Assembly (NCBI GenBank): GCA_021287075.1
Contig: JAJTBD010000008.1
Location: 81,367 to 145,366, forward strand
Direction: 5' to 3'
Origin: Micrococcales bacterium
Lineage (GTDB): Bacteria; Actinomycetota; Actinomycetes; Actinomycetales; Dermatophilaceae
Length of the DNA: 64,000 bases
The notes under the pieces are model-generated. The model worked only from the letters and a program-made list of their open reading frames with translations, did no database searches and was not told where the DNA came from. Positions 25,883 through 35,842 of the stretch are shown one piece after another. The position numbers were made by a program, and so were the translations under genes. How positions within the stretch are numbered: position 1 is the first letter of the stretch; each line of letters begins with the position of its first letter.

Positions 25883-26464
25883 TCAGGCGCGCTTGGCCGC
25901 GCGCTTCGCCGGCGCCTTCTTGGCGGTGACCTTCTTGGCCGTGACCTTCTTGGCGGCGGCCTTGGCCGGGGCGGCCTTCTTGGCGGTCGCCTTGACCGGG
26001 GTGGCCTTCTTGGCCGCGGCCTTCGCGGGGGCCGCCTTCTTGGCCGGGGCCGCCTTCTTGGCCGGGGCCGCCTTCTTGGCGGGCGCGGCCTTCTTGGCGG
26101 TGCTCTTCTTGGCGGCAGCCTTCTTCACCGGGGCGGCGGGGGCGTCGGCGCTGGCGCGGCCGGCGGCGAGGGCGCCCTTGGGCAGCGAGCTGGGCTTGGA
26201 CGTATAGGCCTTGAAGGACGTGCCGGCCTTGAAGCGCGGGACGGCCGTCTTCTTGATGCGGACGGTCTCGCCCGTGCGCGGGTTGCGGCCGGTGCGGGCG
26301 GCGCGGGCGGCCTTCTCGAAGGTGCCGAAGCCGGTGATGCCGACCTTGCCGCCCTTGGCGACCTCGCGGATGATGATGTCCAGGATGTGCTCCAGCGACT
26401 CGACTGCCAGCTTGCGGCTGCCCAGACGTGCCTCGAGCTCCTTGACCAGGTCTCCCTTGTTCAC
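25883..26464 (-). CDS. hup: HU-family DNA-binding protein with lysine/alanine tail
   Basis: 193 residues from a GTG with a GGAGGGG site. Residues 1-90 are a normal HU fold (KGDLVKELEARLGSRKLAVESL, VGITGFGTFEKAARAARTGRNPRTGE). The rest is a low-complexity tail of Ala-Pro-Lys repeats (KKAAPA, TAKKV) like HupB of mycobacteria or HupS of streptomycetes, where it helps compact DNA. At DNA level part of the tail is a near-perfect 18-base repeat around 26030-26095, a likely site of length variation. Confidence 0.95.
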   Translation of the reverse strand: MNKGDLVKELEARLGSRKLAVESLEHILDIIIREVAKGGKVGITGFGTFEKAARAARTGRNPRTGETVRIKKTAVPRFKAGTSFKAYTSKPSSLPKGALAAGRASADAPAAPVKKAAAKKSTAKKAAPAKKAAPAKKAAPAKKAAPAKAAAKKATPVKATAKKAAPAKAAAKKVTAKKVTAKKAPAKRAAKRA

Positions 26465-26881
26465 GTTCCCCTCCATCAGGGATCAGGTGCCGGGCGGTCT
26501 GCCCGGCAAGGACTGTCAGTGACCGGATGACCCCGATCTGTTATGACGGTAGGGCGCCCGACGCGGCGAGTCCACTATGTCAAGCAGCCCGACCGTTGTC
26601 TCCCAACGTTTTTCGGCTCGGATCGCACGGTCGGCACGGGCGTCTGGCCGGCCACCGGCGATGCACACGCAGCTGCCCTGGGCACGCTTGTGAACGCACC
26701 AATTCGGTTGCGTCGCAATGGGATTGCCGCTGATTGCCAGACGGCCCAGCGGCCGCGCACCTGACGACGGGGCCCGGCAGCGGCCCCCGCCCGACACCCG
26801 GCCCCGCGCGTGCAACACCGTCTCGAAGTCGTTCTGCGACACGCCGACACGCCGCCGTGGACGCGGCCCGGTGGGATGGGA
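26465..26881. other. Intergenic region upstream of hup
   Basis: No convincing gene. The short open frames here lack recognisable sequence and overlap each other in different frames. The part near hup is less G/C-rich and should hold its promoter; a perfect TTGACA faces hup at 26578-26583, but I cannot pair it with a well-spaced -10 box. Confidence 0.6.
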
Positions 26882-26918
26882 AAGGGGCGGTGGGAGAGGT
26901 CCTCCCCCACCGCCCCTT
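26882..26918 (-). terminator. Terminator of leuCD
   Basis: AAGGGGCGGTGGG (26882-26894) and its complement (26906-26918) form a 13-base stem, with further pairing inside the 11-base centre, 15 bases past the leuD stop. Confidence 0.85.
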
Positions 26919-26932
26919 GGGGCCCGAATGCC

Positions 26933-27532
26933 CTACTGCCCCACGGGCTGCGTGTGCGGCTTGTAGGCGGGACGGGTCTGCTCGAAGGCGGTGATGTCAC
27001 CCTCGTTGCGCAGGGTCAGGCCGATGTCGTCCAGCCCCTCCATGAGGCGCCAGCGGGTGTAGTCGTCCACCTCGAAGGAGCAGGTGATGTCGCCGGCCTG
27101 GATGGTGCGGGCGCCGAGGTCGACGGTGACGGAGGTGCCCGGCTCGTTCTCGAGGAGCTTCCAGAGCAGCTCCACGTCGTCCTGGGCCACCTGGGCGGTC
27201 AGCAGGCCGGCCTTGCCGGAGTTGCCCCGGAAGATGTCGGCGAAGCGGCTCGAGATCACCACGCGGAAGCCGTAGTTCATCAGGGCCCACACCGCGTGCT
27301 CGCGGGAGGAGCCGGTGCCGAAGTCGGGGCCGGCCACCAGCACCGAACCCGCGGCATACGCCGGGTCGTTGAGGACGAAGGTCTCGTCCTTGCGCCAGGC
27401 GGCGAAGAGCCCGTCCTCGAAGCCGTCACGGGTGACGCGCTTGAGATAGACGGCGGGGATGATCTGGTCGGTGTCGACATTGCTGCGGCGCAGCGGGACA
27501 CCGATGCCGGTGTGGGTCGTGAACTTGTCCAT
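26933..27532 (-). CDS. leuD: 3-isopropylmalate dehydratase small subunit
   Basis: 199 residues. Swivel domain with [16 protein letters not shown] at about 18-33 and [27 protein letters not shown] at about 68-94. It combines with LeuC to isomerise isopropylmalate in leucine synthesis. It lies 18 bases downstream of leuC in a two-gene operon. A CGGCATAC copy codes within DPAYAAGS. Confidence 0.96.
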   Translation of the reverse strand: MDKFTTHTGIGVPLRRSNVDTDQIIPAVYLKRVTRDGFEDGLFAAWRKDETFVLNDPAYAAGSVLVAGPDFGTGSSREHAVWALMNYGFRVVISSRFADIFRGNSGKAGLLTAQVAQDDVELLWKLLENEPGTSVTVDLGARTIQAGDITCSFEVDDYTRWRLMEGLDDIGLTLRNEGDITAFEQTRPAYKPHTQPVGQ

Positions 27533-27550
27533 GACGGATCTCCTCCGGGC

Positions 27551-28960
27551 TCAGGCGGTCTCGACGGCGTCGAGGTCGGCGGGGCTGGACAGGGTGCCGC
27601 GCACGGCGGTGGCCGCGGCGACGAGCGGGCTGACCAGGTGGGTGCGCCCGCCCTTGCCCTGCCGGCCCTCGAAGTTGCGGTTGGACGTCGAGGCGCTGCG
27701 CTCGCCGGGGGCGAGCTGGTCGGGGTTCATGCCCAGGCACATCGAGCAGCCGGCGAGGCGCCACTCGGCGCCGGCCCGGGTGAAGACCTTGTCGAGGCCC
27801 TCCTCCTCGGCCTGGAGACGCACCCGCGCCGAGCCGGGCACGACGAGCATGCGCACACTGTCGGCGACCTTGCGGCCCCTGACGACGTCGGCGGCGGCCC
27901 GCAGGTCCTCGATGCGGCCGTTGGTGCAGGAGCCGACGAAGACGGTGTCGACGGCGATCTCCCGCAGCGGGGTGCCGGCGGTCAGACCCATGTAGTCCAG
28001 CGCCGACCGGGCAGCGGCCTTCTCGTTGTCGTCACCCATCCGCTCCGGGTCCGGGACGGCCTCGCCCAGCGGGGCGCCCTGGCCGGGGTTGGTGCCCCAG
28101 GTGACGAAGGGGGTCAGGGTGGCGGCGTCGATGTCGACCTCGGCGTCGAAGGTCGCGTCGTCATCGGTGCGCAGCTGCGCCCAGTCGGCGACGGCGGCAT
28201 CCCAGTCGGCGCCCGTGGGGGCGTGCTCGCGACCCTTGAGGTAGTCGAAGGTCGTCTCGTCGGGGGCGATCATGCCGGCGCGGGCACCGGCCTCGATCGA
28301 CATGTTGCACACCGTCATCCGCGCCTCCATCGACAGCGCGCGGATGGCCGAGCCGCGGTACTCCAGGACATAGCCCTGGCCGCCGCCGGTGCCGATCCTG
28401 GCGATGACGGCCAGGATGATGTCCTTGGCGGTCACCCCCGGCTGGAGCTCGCCCTCGACGTTGATGGCCATGGTCTTGAAGCGCTTGAGCGGCAGGGTCT
28501 GGGTGGCGAGCACGTGCTCGACCTCGGAGGTGCCGATGCCGAAGGCGAGGGCCCCGAAGGCGCCGTGGGTGGAGGTGTGGCTGTCGCCGCACACGATCGT
28601 CATGCCCGGCTGGGTCAGGCCGCGCTGCGGGCCGACGACGTGCACGATGCCCTGCTCGGCGTCCCCCATGGGGAAGAGCCGGACCCCGAACTCCTCGCAG
28701 TTGCGCCGCAGGGTCTCGACCTGGGTGCGGCTGACCGGGTCGGTGATCGGGCCGGGGGTGGTGGGGACGTTGTGGTCCTCGGTCGCGAGCGTCAGGTCCG
28801 GGCGGCGGACCGGGCGGCCGGCGAGGCGGAGACCGTCGAAGGCCTGCGGGCTGGTCACCTCGTGGAGGAGGTGCAGGTCGATGTAGAGGAGATCGGGCTC
28901 TCCCTCTGCGCGGCGCACCACGTGTGCGTCCCAGACCTTCTCGGCCAGCGTTGCGGCCAT
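27551..28960 (-). CDS. leuC: 3-isopropylmalate dehydratase large subunit
   Basis: 469 residues of the aconitase superfamily. The three Fe-S cysteines are visible: one in [12 protein letters not shown] at about 348 and two in [14 protein letters not shown] about 60 residues later. [32 protein letters not shown] is the substrate-site signature near 130. The promoter region, shared with a divergent IclR regulator, contains palindromes. Confidence 0.96.
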   Translation of the reverse strand: MAATLAEKVWDAHVVRRAEGEPDLLYIDLHLLHEVTSPQAFDGLRLAGRPVRRPDLTLATEDHNVPTTPGPITDPVSRTQVETLRRNCEEFGVRLFPMGDAEQGIVHVVGPQRGLTQPGMTIVCGDSHTSTHGAFGALAFGIGTSEVEHVLATQTLPLKRFKTMAINVEGELQPGVTAKDIILAVIARIGTGGGQGYVLEYRGSAIRALSMEARMTVCNMSIEAGARAGMIAPDETTFDYLKGREHAPTGADWDAAVADWAQLRTDDDATFDAEVDIDAATLTPFVTWGTNPGQGAPLGEAVPDPERMGDDNEKAAARSALDYMGLTAGTPLREIAVDTVFVGSCTNGRIEDLRAAADVVRGRKVADSVRMLVVPGSARVRLQAEEEGLDKVFTRAGAEWRLAGCSMCLGMNPDQLAPGERSASTSNRNFEGRQGKGGRTHLVSPLVAAATAVRGTLSSPADLDAVETA

Positions 28961-29050
28961 CACTCGTCCTTCCGTCGTGCGCCACCCCGGGGTCGCGGGT
29001 GGAGACTGTTGTCGAGGCTGTTCATCGTGAATGTGGCACGCCCAGTGAGC

Positions 29051-29080
29051 GCAAGGACTTGCGTCTCAGGCAATGAGACG
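29051..29080. promoter_or_regulatory. Palindromes between leuC and the IclR regulator
   Basis: Two adjacent palindromes: GCAAG-GA-CTTGC (29051-29062) and CGTCTCA-GGCAA-TGAGACG (29062-29080). They lie 14-43 bases before the regulator start and are plausible binding sites for it, controlling both itself and leuCD. Confidence 0.5.
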
Positions 29081-29093
29081 TCAATATCAACTC

Positions 29094-29843
29094 ATGGACA
29101 ACTCTAGCGGGGTCGGCGTTCTCGACAAGGCTGCTGTCGTTCTGGGGGCGCTCGAGGCTGGTCCGTCGACGCTCGCCCAGCTCGTCTCGGCCACAGGTCT
29201 CGCGCGGCCGACGGCCCACCGTCTGGCCGTCGCCCTCGAGCATCACCGGCTCGTCGCCCGGGACATGCAGGGGCGCTTCATCCTGGGCCCGCGCCTGGGC
29301 GAGCTGGCCGCCGCCGCCGGCGAGGACCGTCTGCTGGCCACCGCCGGCCCGGTGCTCGGCGCGCTGCGCGACCACACCAACGAGTCGGCACAGCTCTTCC
29401 GCCGGCAGGGTGACAACCGCGTCTGTGTCGCTGCGGCCGAGCGTCCGGTCGGCCTGCGCGACTCCATCCCCGTGGGCGCCACGCTGTCGATGCTCGCCGG
29501 GTCGGCCGCCCAGGTGCTGCTGGCCTGGGAGGAGCCCGACCGGCTCCACCGCGGCCTGCACGGCGCGGCCTTCACCGCCACGACGCTCTCGGGCGTGCGC
29601 CGGCGCGGCTGGGCCCAGAGCGTGGGCGAGCGCGAGCGCGGCGTCGCCTCGGTGTCCGCCCCCGTCCGCGGGCCGTCCGGCAGAGTCGTTGCGGCAGTGT
29701 CGATCTCGGGCCCGATCGAGCGTCTCTCCCGCCAGCCGGGACGCCTCCACGCCGCCACGGTCGTCGCCGGCGCCAACAAGCTGACCGAGGTCCTGGCGCG
29801 CCACCACGCCGCCCAGCAGGCCGCCGCCGCCCAGAACCAGTGA
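29094..29843 (+). CDS. IclR-family regulator (LtbR/NdgR type)
   Basis: 249 residues. A winged helix (VLDKAAVVLGALEAGPSTLAQLVSATGLARPTAHRL split across residues 8-43) is followed by the IclR effector domain (FILGPRLGELAAAAG, AQLFRRQGDNRVCVAA, GVASVSAPVRGPSGRVVAAV). Divergent IclR proteins next to leuCD are known leucine-pathway regulators in Corynebacterium (LtbR) and Streptomyces (NdgR); placement here is the same. The start ATG at 29094 fits better than an upstream ATG at 29073, which lies inside the palindrome. Confidence 0.88.
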   Translation: MDNSSGVGVLDKAAVVLGALEAGPSTLAQLVSATGLARPTAHRLAVALEHHRLVARDMQGRFILGPRLGELAAAAGEDRLLATAGPVLGALRDHTNESAQLFRRQGDNRVCVAAAERPVGLRDSIPVGATLSMLAGSAAQVLLAWEEPDRLHRGLHGAAFTATTLSGVRRRGWAQSVGERERGVASVSAPVRGPSGRVVAAVSISGPIERLSRQPGRLHAATVVAGANKLTEVLARHHAAQQAAAAQNQ

Positions 29844-30334
29844 GCAGCGCCCACACCGGCCACGAGATCCGCGTCGTCGATCCCACCGGCGCCGAGGCCC
29901 AGCGGCTGCTGCGCGACTACCTCGCCGAGATCATCGCCCTGGCCCAGGACTCCCCCGCCACCCCCGACCAGGTGAGCGAGCATGTCCTGGAGTCCGACGA
30001 CGGCTCGCTGGCACCCCCGTCGGGCCGGCTGCTGCTGGCCAGCCTCGACGGGCAGCCGGTGGGGAGCATCGGGGTGCGCCGGCTGTCAGACGGCGTGTGC
30101 GAGATCAAACGCATGTATGCCGCGCCGGTCACCCGCGGCTCCGGGCTCGCCTCCGCTCTCCTGACCGCCGCGGAGCAGACGGCTCGCGAGGAGTTCGGGG
30201 CCCGCACGATCCGGCTCGACACCGCGGCATACCTCCATGCGGCGATCACCCTCTATCGGCGCGCCGGCTTTCGCGAGGTCGAGCGATACAACGACAACCC
30301 GCACGCCGAGCTCTGGTTCGAGAAGCGGCTCTGA
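29840..30334 (+). CDS. GNAT N-acetyltransferase
   Basis: 164 residues with the GNAT acetyl-CoA site in KRMYAAPVTRGSGLASALLTAAEQTA (split near 91-116) and a C-terminal ITLYRRAGFREVERYNDNPHAELWFEKRL-like ending typical of the family. The GTG start overlaps the regulator stop (GTGA). The substrate is unknown. It contains the 19-base sequence gacaccgcggcatacctcc (DTAAYL) that is also found at 35238 and 40495. Confidence 0.85.
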   Translation: MSSAHTGHEIRVVDPTGAEAQRLLRDYLAEIIALAQDSPATPDQVSEHVLESDDGSLAPPSGRLLLASLDGQPVGSIGVRRLSDGVCEIKRMYAAPVTRGSGLASALLTAAEQTAREEFGARTIRLDTAAYLHAAITLYRRAGFREVERYNDNPHAELWFEKRL

Positions 30335-30363
30335 TGCGGCGCCCACCGCCCCGGCACAGCGAA

Positions 30364-30390
30364 GGACCCCCGCTCACTGAGCGAGGGTCC
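30364..30390. terminator. Terminator between GNAT gene and tRNA-Glu
   Basis: 12-base arms (30364-30375 and 30379-30390) with one mismatch and a three-base loop lie between the acetyltransferase gene and the minus-strand tRNA, serving both directions. Confidence 0.7.
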
Positions 30391-30400
30391 CTCGGCGATG

Positions 30401-30473
30401 TAGCCCCGACCGGATTCGAACCGGCGCTACCGCCTTGAGAGGGCGGCGTGCTAGGCCGCTACACAACGGGGCC
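30401..30473 (-). tRNA. tRNA-Glu (anticodon CTC)
   Basis: 73 bases fold as a cloverleaf: acceptor GGCCCCG pairs with CGGGGCT, the anticodon stem CCGCC/GGCGG encloses CTCTCAA with anticodon CTC, and the T loop is GGTTCGAATCC. No CCA is encoded. Confidence 0.95.
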
Positions 30474-30581
30474 ATCTAGCTTGTGCCGTGAGGCACAGGA
30501 GAGAACCTTACCGCACCGGGCGGGCTTCTCCGAAATCGGACCGACCGCGGCGAGCGCGAGTTCGGTTGTCCGACAACAGCG

Positions 30582-30653
30582 CTGGGGTACCAGGACTCGA
30601 ACCTAGACTAACTGAACCAGAATCAGTCGTGCTGCCAATTACACCATACCCCA
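30582..30653 (-). tRNA. tRNA-Gln (anticodon CTG)
   Basis: 72 bases. Acceptor TGGGGTA pairs with TACCCCA, discriminator G; anticodon stem CTGAT/GTTAG region encloses the CTG anticodon; the T loop is GGTTCGAGTCC. It precedes tRNA-Glu by about 108 bases on the same strand, next to gltX, as in many actinobacteria. Confidence 0.95.
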
Positions 30654-30756
30654 AGGGGGTATCACTCCCGAGCGCGCCCGAGGGCCTTCTGCGGGGTGAA
30701 CCGAAGGAAGATGCTACCGGCAGGACTGCCCCGGCCCCAAATCGGGAGGCGGCACC

Positions 30757-31456
30757 TCACAGCAGCGCGTCGACCTCGTCGAGCGAGCCGATGACGGGCA
30801 CGCCGATGTCGGTGCCGTCCCAGCGCCCGCGGCGGTCCAGCCACACCCCCACCAGGCCTGCGTCGCGCGCGCCGATCGCGTCGAAGTCGAGCTCGTCGCC
30901 GACATAGACGACATCGCCCGGGTCCCGGCCGAGCAGCCCGCACGCATGCCGGAAGACGCGCCCGTCCGGTTTGCCGAAGCCGAGGGTGTCCTTGGTGACC
31001 AGGGCCTCGAAGGCGCCCCCCGACACCGGCGCGGGCCAGCTTGTCGGCCGTGACATCGCCGCTGGCGTTGGTCAGGGCGGCGATGCGTATGCCGCCTGCC
31101 CGCCACCGCTCGAAGCCCGCCTGCGCGTCGGGGAAGACCGCGAGCGCGCCGGCCAGCTCGCGGCCGAAGGCGGCGTTGAACTCCGCGGCCTGGGCGGCGT
31201 CGAGCCGCAGGGAGGGGTCGACGGAGGCGAGGGCGTGCTGGATGCGCCGGGTCCGCATGTCGTCCTGCCCGAGCTCACCCGTGGTGTATCGGCGGAAGAG
31301 GCCGGTGGGGTCGAGCCGGTAGTCCTCCGCCACCGCGGCCGCGGGCTCCTCCCCCAGACCGGGGCACAGCCGCAGGACGAGGGAGCGCACGGCATACCGC
31401 ATCGCACTGCGGGTGTCGAAGACCGTGTCGTCGAGGTCGAGCAGCAGGTGACGCAA
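30757..31456 (-). pseudogene. HAD-family hydrolase, single-base frameshift
   Basis: Two frames together make one complete HAD hydrolase of about 232 residues. The first (from 31456) has HLLLDLDDTVFDTRSAMRYA, the catalytic DxD motif, and IAALTNASGDVTADKLARAG; the second has FEALVTKDTLGFGKPDGRVF and VVYVGDELDFDAIGARDAGL. They join at a run of six G (plus-strand C, 31016-31021); removing one base restores GGAFEALV. This may be a sequencing error or a real inactivation. In form it resembles YjjG/pyrimidine 5'-nucleotidase-like members. Confidence 0.75.
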
Positions 31457-31466
31457 GCGCGCGGCC

Positions 31467-33098
31467 TCAGCCGAGCTGGTCGCGCAGGCGGGCCAGGCGC
31501 GCGAGCACCGAGGCCTTGCCGAGGATCTGCATCGACTCGAACAGCGGCGGCGAGATGCGCTGGCCGGACACGGCCGTGCGCAGCGGGCCGAAGGCGAACT
31601 TGGGCTTCAGGCCCATGCCGTCGACGATCGCCTCACGCAGCGCGGCCTCGATCCTCGGTGCCGCCCAGGTGGGCTCGCCGACGAGCCCGCCGCCGAAGGC
31701 CTCGATGGGCTCGAGGGCCTTGATCGCCGCGTCGAGCACGTCCTTGGCGTCGTCCTTGAGCTGCCCGCGCGCGTCGTCGGCGATCTCGAGCTGGTCGTCG
31801 GCGACGAAGAAGGGGCGCACGAGGGGGGCCGCCTCGGAGAGCACCTGGATGCGCGTCTGGATGAGCTCGGCGACCTCCTTGAGCCGGCCGAACTCGCCGA
31901 GCGAGGGGTTGTCGCCGAGGATGCCGGCGCTGCGCAGATAGGGCAGCAGTCGCTCGACGAAGGTCTCCAGCGGCAGGCGGCGGATGTGCTCGGCGTTGAT
32001 CGCCTCGGCCTTCTTCTGGTCCCAGCGGGCGGGGTTGGGGTTGACCGAGTGGATGTCGAAGGCGTCGACGAGCTCGGCCGGGGTGAAGACATCGCGGTCG
32101 GCCGCGATCGCCCAGCCGAGCAGCGCCAGGTAGTTGACCATGCCCTCGCGGACGACGCCGCGGTCACGGTGCAGGAAGAGCGAGGACTCGGGCTGGCGCT
32201 TGGACAGCTTCTTGTTGCCCTCCCCCATCACCAGCGGCATGTGCCCGAAGACCGGCACGCGCTCGGCGATGCCGAGGTCGACCAGGGCGCGATAGAGCGC
32301 GATCTGGCGAGGCGTCGAGGAGAGCAGGTCCTCGCCGCGGATGACATGGGTGATGCGCATCATCGCGTCGTCGACGGGGTTGACGAGGGTGTAGAGGGGC
32401 GCACCGTTGCCGCGGGTGATCGCGAAGTCGGGGACGGTGCCGGCCTTGAAGGTCACCTCGCCGCGGATCAGGTCGTGGAAGGTGATGTCCTCGTCGGGCA
32501 TGCGCACGCGGATCACCGGCTGGCGGCCCTCGGCCTTGAAGCGCTCGCGATCGGTCTCGCTCAGGTCGCGGTCGTGGTTGTCATAGCCGAGCTTGGGGTC
32601 GCGGCCGGCGGCCTTGTGCCGCGCCTCGACCTCCTCGGGCGTCGAATAGGACTCGTAGGCATAGCCGCCCTCGAGCAGCTGCCGGGCGACCTCGACGTGG
32701 GTGTCGCGACGCTCGCTCTGGCGGTAGGGGCCATAGGGGCCGTCGACGCCGGGGCCCTCGTCGTAGTCGATGCCGAGCCAGGCGAGGGCGTCGATCAGCT
32801 CGTCGACGCTCTCCTGGCTGTCGCGGCTGGCGTCGGTGTCCTCGATGCGGAAGACGAGCGTGCCACCGGTGTGCCGCGCCCACGCCCAGTTGAACAGCGC
32901 GGCCCGGGCCATGCCGACGTGGGGGGTGCCGGTCGGCGAGGGGCAGAAGCGCACCCGGACGGCCTTGCCGGTCACCTCGGCGTCGGGGGTGACGGCGTCA
33001 CCGGCCTGCGGGCCCTCGGCGGCGGCAGGGGTCGCCTGCCCGTCGCGGGGTGCAGGCGTGGTGTCCTCGGGCGTGGGGTCAGGGTGTGCGGTGCTCAT
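31467..33098 (-). CDS. gltX: Glutamate--tRNA ligase
   Basis: 543 residues from the ATG at 33098. The class I HIGH-type motif is in [19 protein letters not shown] at about 50, and the KMSKS-type motif is [10 protein letters not shown] at about 295. The first 45 residues are an Ala/Pro/Thr-rich extension before the catalytic core, longer than usual, and might start later. The cognate tRNA-Glu gene lies about 1 kb downstream. Upstream, TACGAT is close to the start and may be its -10 box. Confidence 0.95.
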   Translation of the reverse strand: MSTAHPDPTPEDTTPAPRDGQATPAAAEGPQAGDAVTPDAEVTGKAVRVRFCPSPTGTPHVGMARAALFNWAWARHTGGTLVFRIEDTDASRDSQESVDELIDALAWLGIDYDEGPGVDGPYGPYRQSERRDTHVEVARQLLEGGYAYESYSTPEEVEARHKAAGRDPKLGYDNHDRDLSETDRERFKAEGRQPVIRVRMPDEDITFHDLIRGEVTFKAGTVPDFAITRGNGAPLYTLVNPVDDAMMRITHVIRGEDLLSSTPRQIALYRALVDLGIAERVPVFGHMPLVMGEGNKKLSKRQPESSLFLHRDRGVVREGMVNYLALLGWAIAADRDVFTPAELVDAFDIHSVNPNPARWDQKKAEAINAEHIRRLPLETFVERLLPYLRSAGILGDNPSLGEFGRLKEVAELIQTRIQVLSEAAPLVRPFFVADDQLEIADDARGQLKDDAKDVLDAAIKALEPIEAFGGGLVGEPTWAAPRIEAALREAIVDGMGLKPKFAFGPLRTAVSGQRISPPLFESMQILGKASVLARLARLRDQLG

Positions 33099-33156
33099 GA
33101 TGGCTCCATCGTAGGTCGCGGCCGGGCGACCGGCCTGGGCTCGAGGCTCTGGCGCG

Positions 33157-33933
33157 TCACCGTCGGACGAAGTGGTTGCCGAGGGTGCCGATGCCCTCGA
33201 TCTCGATCTCGACCCGGTCTCCGGACTCCACGAGCCCGACGCCGGCCGGGGTGCCGGTGAGGATGACATCGCCGGGCAGCAGCGTGAAGGCCTGCGAGCA
33301 GTGCGCCACCAGGGCCGCGACGTCGTGGATCATGTCGGCTGTCGTGCCGTCCTGGACGACCTTGCCGTTGTGGCGCGTGACGATCGACAGGTCGGAGGTG
33401 TCGAGGTCGGTGACGATCCACGGCCCGAGCGGGCAGAAGGTGTCGAGCCCCTTGGCCCGCGCCCACTGGCCGTCACCGCGCTGGAGGTCGCGGGCGGTCG
33501 CGTCGTTGGCGATCGTGTAGCCGTAGACCACCTCGTCGACCCGCTCGCGCGGCACGTCCTTGCAGAAGCGTCCGATGACGACGGCGAGCTCGCCCTCGTA
33601 GGAGACCTCCTGGGTGATCTCGGGCATCACGACCGGGTCGTCGGGCCCGACGACGGCGGTGTTGGGCACGAGGAAGACGAGCGGGTCCTTGGGCGCCTCG
33701 CCGCCCATCTCCTTGGCGTGCTCGGCGTAGTTCTTGCCGATGCCCAGGATCTTGCTGCGCGGGATCACCGGGGCGAGCAGCCGCACGTCGGCGAGCGCCA
33801 CGCGCTGACCGGTCGGCTGCGGCGTCTGGTAGAGCGGGTCGCCGACGACCTCGAGGATGAACTCCTCGCCGGGACCGCCCTCGACGATGCCGTATGCCAG
33901 GTCCTCACCTGTGGTGTATCTCGCGATGCGCAC
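33157..33933 (-). CDS. Fumarylacetoacetate hydrolase family protein
   Basis: 258 residues from a GTG. FAH fold: [17 protein letters not shown] at about 63, the metal-binding acidic residues in [48 protein letters not shown] and [14 protein letters not shown]. Such enzymes are hydrolases, isomerases or decarboxylases of keto acids from aromatic breakdown or oxaloacetate metabolism; none of these pathways is nearby, so the substrate is open. The gene lies upstream of gltX with a 58-base gap, so cotranscription is likely. Confidence 0.85.
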   Translation of the reverse strand: MRIARYTTGEDLAYGIVEGGPGEEFILEVVGDPLYQTPQPTGQRVALADVRLLAPVIPRSKILGIGKNYAEHAKEMGGEAPKDPLVFLVPNTAVVGPDDPVVMPEITQEVSYEGELAVVIGRFCKDVPRERVDEVVYGYTIANDATARDLQRGDGQWARAKGLDTFCPLGPWIVTDLDTSDLSIVTRHNGKVVQDGTTADMIHDVAALVAHCSQAFTLLPGDVILTGTPAGVGLVESGDRVEIEIEGIGTLGNHFVRR

Positions 33934-33940
33934 GTGATGA

Positions 33941-33946
33941 ACCCTA
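33941..33946 (-). promoter_or_regulatory. Leaderless-type -10 box of the FAH gene
   Basis: TAGGGT, seven bases before the GTG at 33933, with TTGTGC upstream as a poor -35. Confidence 0.4.
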
Positions 33947-33974
33947 GAGCACAACCTGTGCAGCTGAGCGGCCC

Positions 33975-34826
33975 CTAGAGGCGGACGACGACGGCCTGGG
34001 CCAGCACGGCATACCCGGCGTCGTTGGCGTGGATGTCGCTCTTGGTGCACATCCAGGTCCACGAGCAGATGCGCGCGACATTGGTCGGCACGGTGCCCAG
34101 GCCGGGGAGCGTGGTCGGCGTCCAGTTGTCGCTCTCGAAGGCGGTCGCGACGTCGGCGACCGGCGCTCCCACAGCCGCCGCGGCGGACGCGATGGAGCCG
34201 TTGAGGATCGACTGGAGCATCGTCGACTGCTGGGCCAGCGCCTGGCCCTCGGGCCCGGCGAGGTGGCTGGCGAGGAAGGGGTTGTAGTAGTTGAGGGCGA
34301 CGATCTTGACGTCGGGGGCGGCCGCGCGCAGCCGACCGAGGATGTCGGGGAGGTTCTTGTTGACGGTCGCGAGCCCGGCGAAGATGCAGTTGTAGTCCAC
34401 GGCTGTGCCTTTGACGCAGGTCTGCACATCGTTGGCGCCGATGTCGATCGTCACCAGCCGGGTGTTCTTGGCGTGGGCCTTGAGGAAGCGCACGGCCTGG
34501 TCGACCTGGCTGCCCGCGCTGTAGTCGCAGTGGGTGCCGTCGAGCATCGTCACGGTCGTCTCGCCCGAGCAGGACAGGTTGACCAGCCTGGTCTTGGGCT
34601 GGGTCACCTGCACCGCGTCGAGCACGTCGCCGGCGTAGCCGCCCTGCTTGTCGTCACCGGCGCCCGGCTGGTAGCCGGCGGCGAGGCTGTCGCCCAGCGC
34701 CACGTAGTAGCCCATCGCGTTGCGGTCGGGGTTGGGCCCGGGGGCTCCGGGGGCCGCGGAGGCGGCGACGGGAGCGGTCAGGGCGGCGGCCGCGGCAACG
34801 GCGGCGAGGGCGAGACGGCGGGACAT
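33975..34826 (-). CDS. Secreted SGNH/GDSL esterase or lipase
   Basis: 283 residues with a signal peptide (RRLALAAVAAAAALTAPVAASA). All four SGNH blocks are present: YYVALGDSLAAGY (Ser47), VNLSCSGETT, DIGANDVQTC and SDIHANDAGY with the catalytic Asp/His. Several cysteines would form disulfides outside the cell. It resembles the Streptomyces-type esterases acting on lipids or esters. In contrast to the SGNH domain at 7557, the catalytic residues here are intact. Confidence 0.88.
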   Translation of the reverse strand: MSRRLALAAVAAAAALTAPVAASAAPGAPGPNPDRNAMGYYVALGDSLAAGYQPGAGDDKQGGYAGDVLDAVQVTQPKTRLVNLSCSGETTVTMLDGTHCDYSAGSQVDQAVRFLKAHAKNTRLVTIDIGANDVQTCVKGTAVDYNCIFAGLATVNKNLPDILGRLRAAAPDVKIVALNYYNPFLASHLAGPEGQALAQQSTMLQSILNGSIASAAAAVGAPVADVATAFESDNWTPTTLPGLGTVPTNVARICSWTWMCTKSDIHANDAGYAVLAQAVVVRL

Positions 34827-34949
34827 GGCAGGCTCCGGTGGTTCGTGGCGCAGGGACGCCAGGGCACGGCGTGTGGCCTGGGTAACAGGGGCCGTGAGGG
34901 TGGGCTCAGGGTGCCACGTGACCTGCGCGGACACAAGGGTCACGGCCCG

Positions 34950-34955
34950 TAGGCT
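34950..34955 (+). promoter_or_regulatory. Leaderless-type -10 box before the gene at 34964
   Basis: TAGGCT, eight bases before the GTG at 34964. It supports that GTG over the TTG at 34955, which lies partly in the box. Confidence 0.4.
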
Positions 34956-34963
34956 TGCCGACC

Positions 34964-35842
34964 GTGACGACAGTGGTGGCGCGGGTGCTGGCCCGCAGCG
35001 AGTGGGAGCCAGAGGCGTCGGCCCATGCCGAGCGCGTCGACCGCCTCGTCGCCGGCCACCTCGCCCGCCACGGCCGCAGGCACCCGGTCGAGGACTTCCT
35101 CTGGCAGTACTACAGATACCGGCCCGCGCAGCTGCGGCGGTGGCACCCTGGCCCGGGTGTCCGGCTCGCCGATGCGGCCGGTACGCCGCGGGCAGAGTGG
35201 CGCTGGTACCGCTCGGTGGACGGGGCGGTGGAGCTGGACACCGCGGCATACCTCCAGGCGCGCGGCGACACGGTGCGCTTCGTCCGCGACCTGCTCACCG
35301 CCACTCGCGAGCGGCCGGGCTTCTTTGGGTGCTTCGGCCTGCACGAGTGGGCGATGGTCTATCGGGCGACCCCGGAGCAGATCAGGCACACCGGCTATGA
35401 CCTGCGCCTGGGGCCCGAGGGGACGGACGCCGTCGTGGAGGCCAGCCAGGTGCGGTGCTCGCACTATGACGCCTACCGCTTCTTCACCCCGCCCGCGCGG
35501 CCGCTCAATCTCCTTGCGCCACAGCGAGACACGCAGGTCGAGATGGAGCAGCCGGCCTGTCTGCACGCCGGGATGGACTGCTACAAGTGGGCCTTCAAAC
35601 TCGCCCCGGGTGTGCCCTCGGAGCTCGTGGCCGACGCGTTCGAGCTCGCCCGGGAGATCCGCGAGCTCGACATGCGCGCCGCCCCCTATGACCTGACCGA
35701 GCTCGGCTACGAGCCGATCCGGATCGAGACACCCGAGGGCCGGGCGGAGTATGCCGCGCAGCAGCGGGGGTTCGCGCAGCGCAGCCAGGCGATGCGCGCC
35801 CGGATCATCGAGGCCTGCGACCGGCTGCTCGACCAGGCGTGA
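34964..35842 (+). CDS. Conserved actinobacterial protein, sometimes labelled 3-methyladenine DNA glycosylase
   Basis: 292 residues with no signal or membrane helix. The run HPVEDFLWQYYRYRPAQLRRWHPG at about 38-61 and GFFGCFGLHEWAMVYR near 120 mark a widespread actinobacterial family that databases often call 3-methyladenine DNA glycosylase; I see no helix-hairpin-helix or other glycosylase motif, so the name rests on annotation habit. Many conserved Trp, Tyr and His residues suggest an enzyme. It includes the shared DTAAYL/19-base sequence. Its last 38 bases overlap a minus-strand frame. Confidence 0.7.
   Translation: MTTVVARVLARSEWEPEASAHAERVDRLVAGHLARHGRRHPVEDFLWQYYRYRPAQLRRWHPGPGVRLADAAGTPRAEWRWYRSVDGAVELDTAAYLQARGDTVRFVRDLLTATRERPGFFGCFGLHEWAMVYRATPEQIRHTGYDLRLGPEGTDAVVEASQVRCSHYDAYRFFTPPARPLNLLAPQRDTQVEMEQPACLHAGMDCYKWAFKLAPGVPSELVADAFELAREIRELDMRAAPYDLTELGYEPIRIETPEGRAEYAAQQRGFAQRSQAMRARIIEACDRLLDQA

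Noticed and set aside
26524..26900. Several short open frames between hup and leuD
   Set aside because: They overlap in different frames and strands, have no ribosome sites and show no recognisable sequence.
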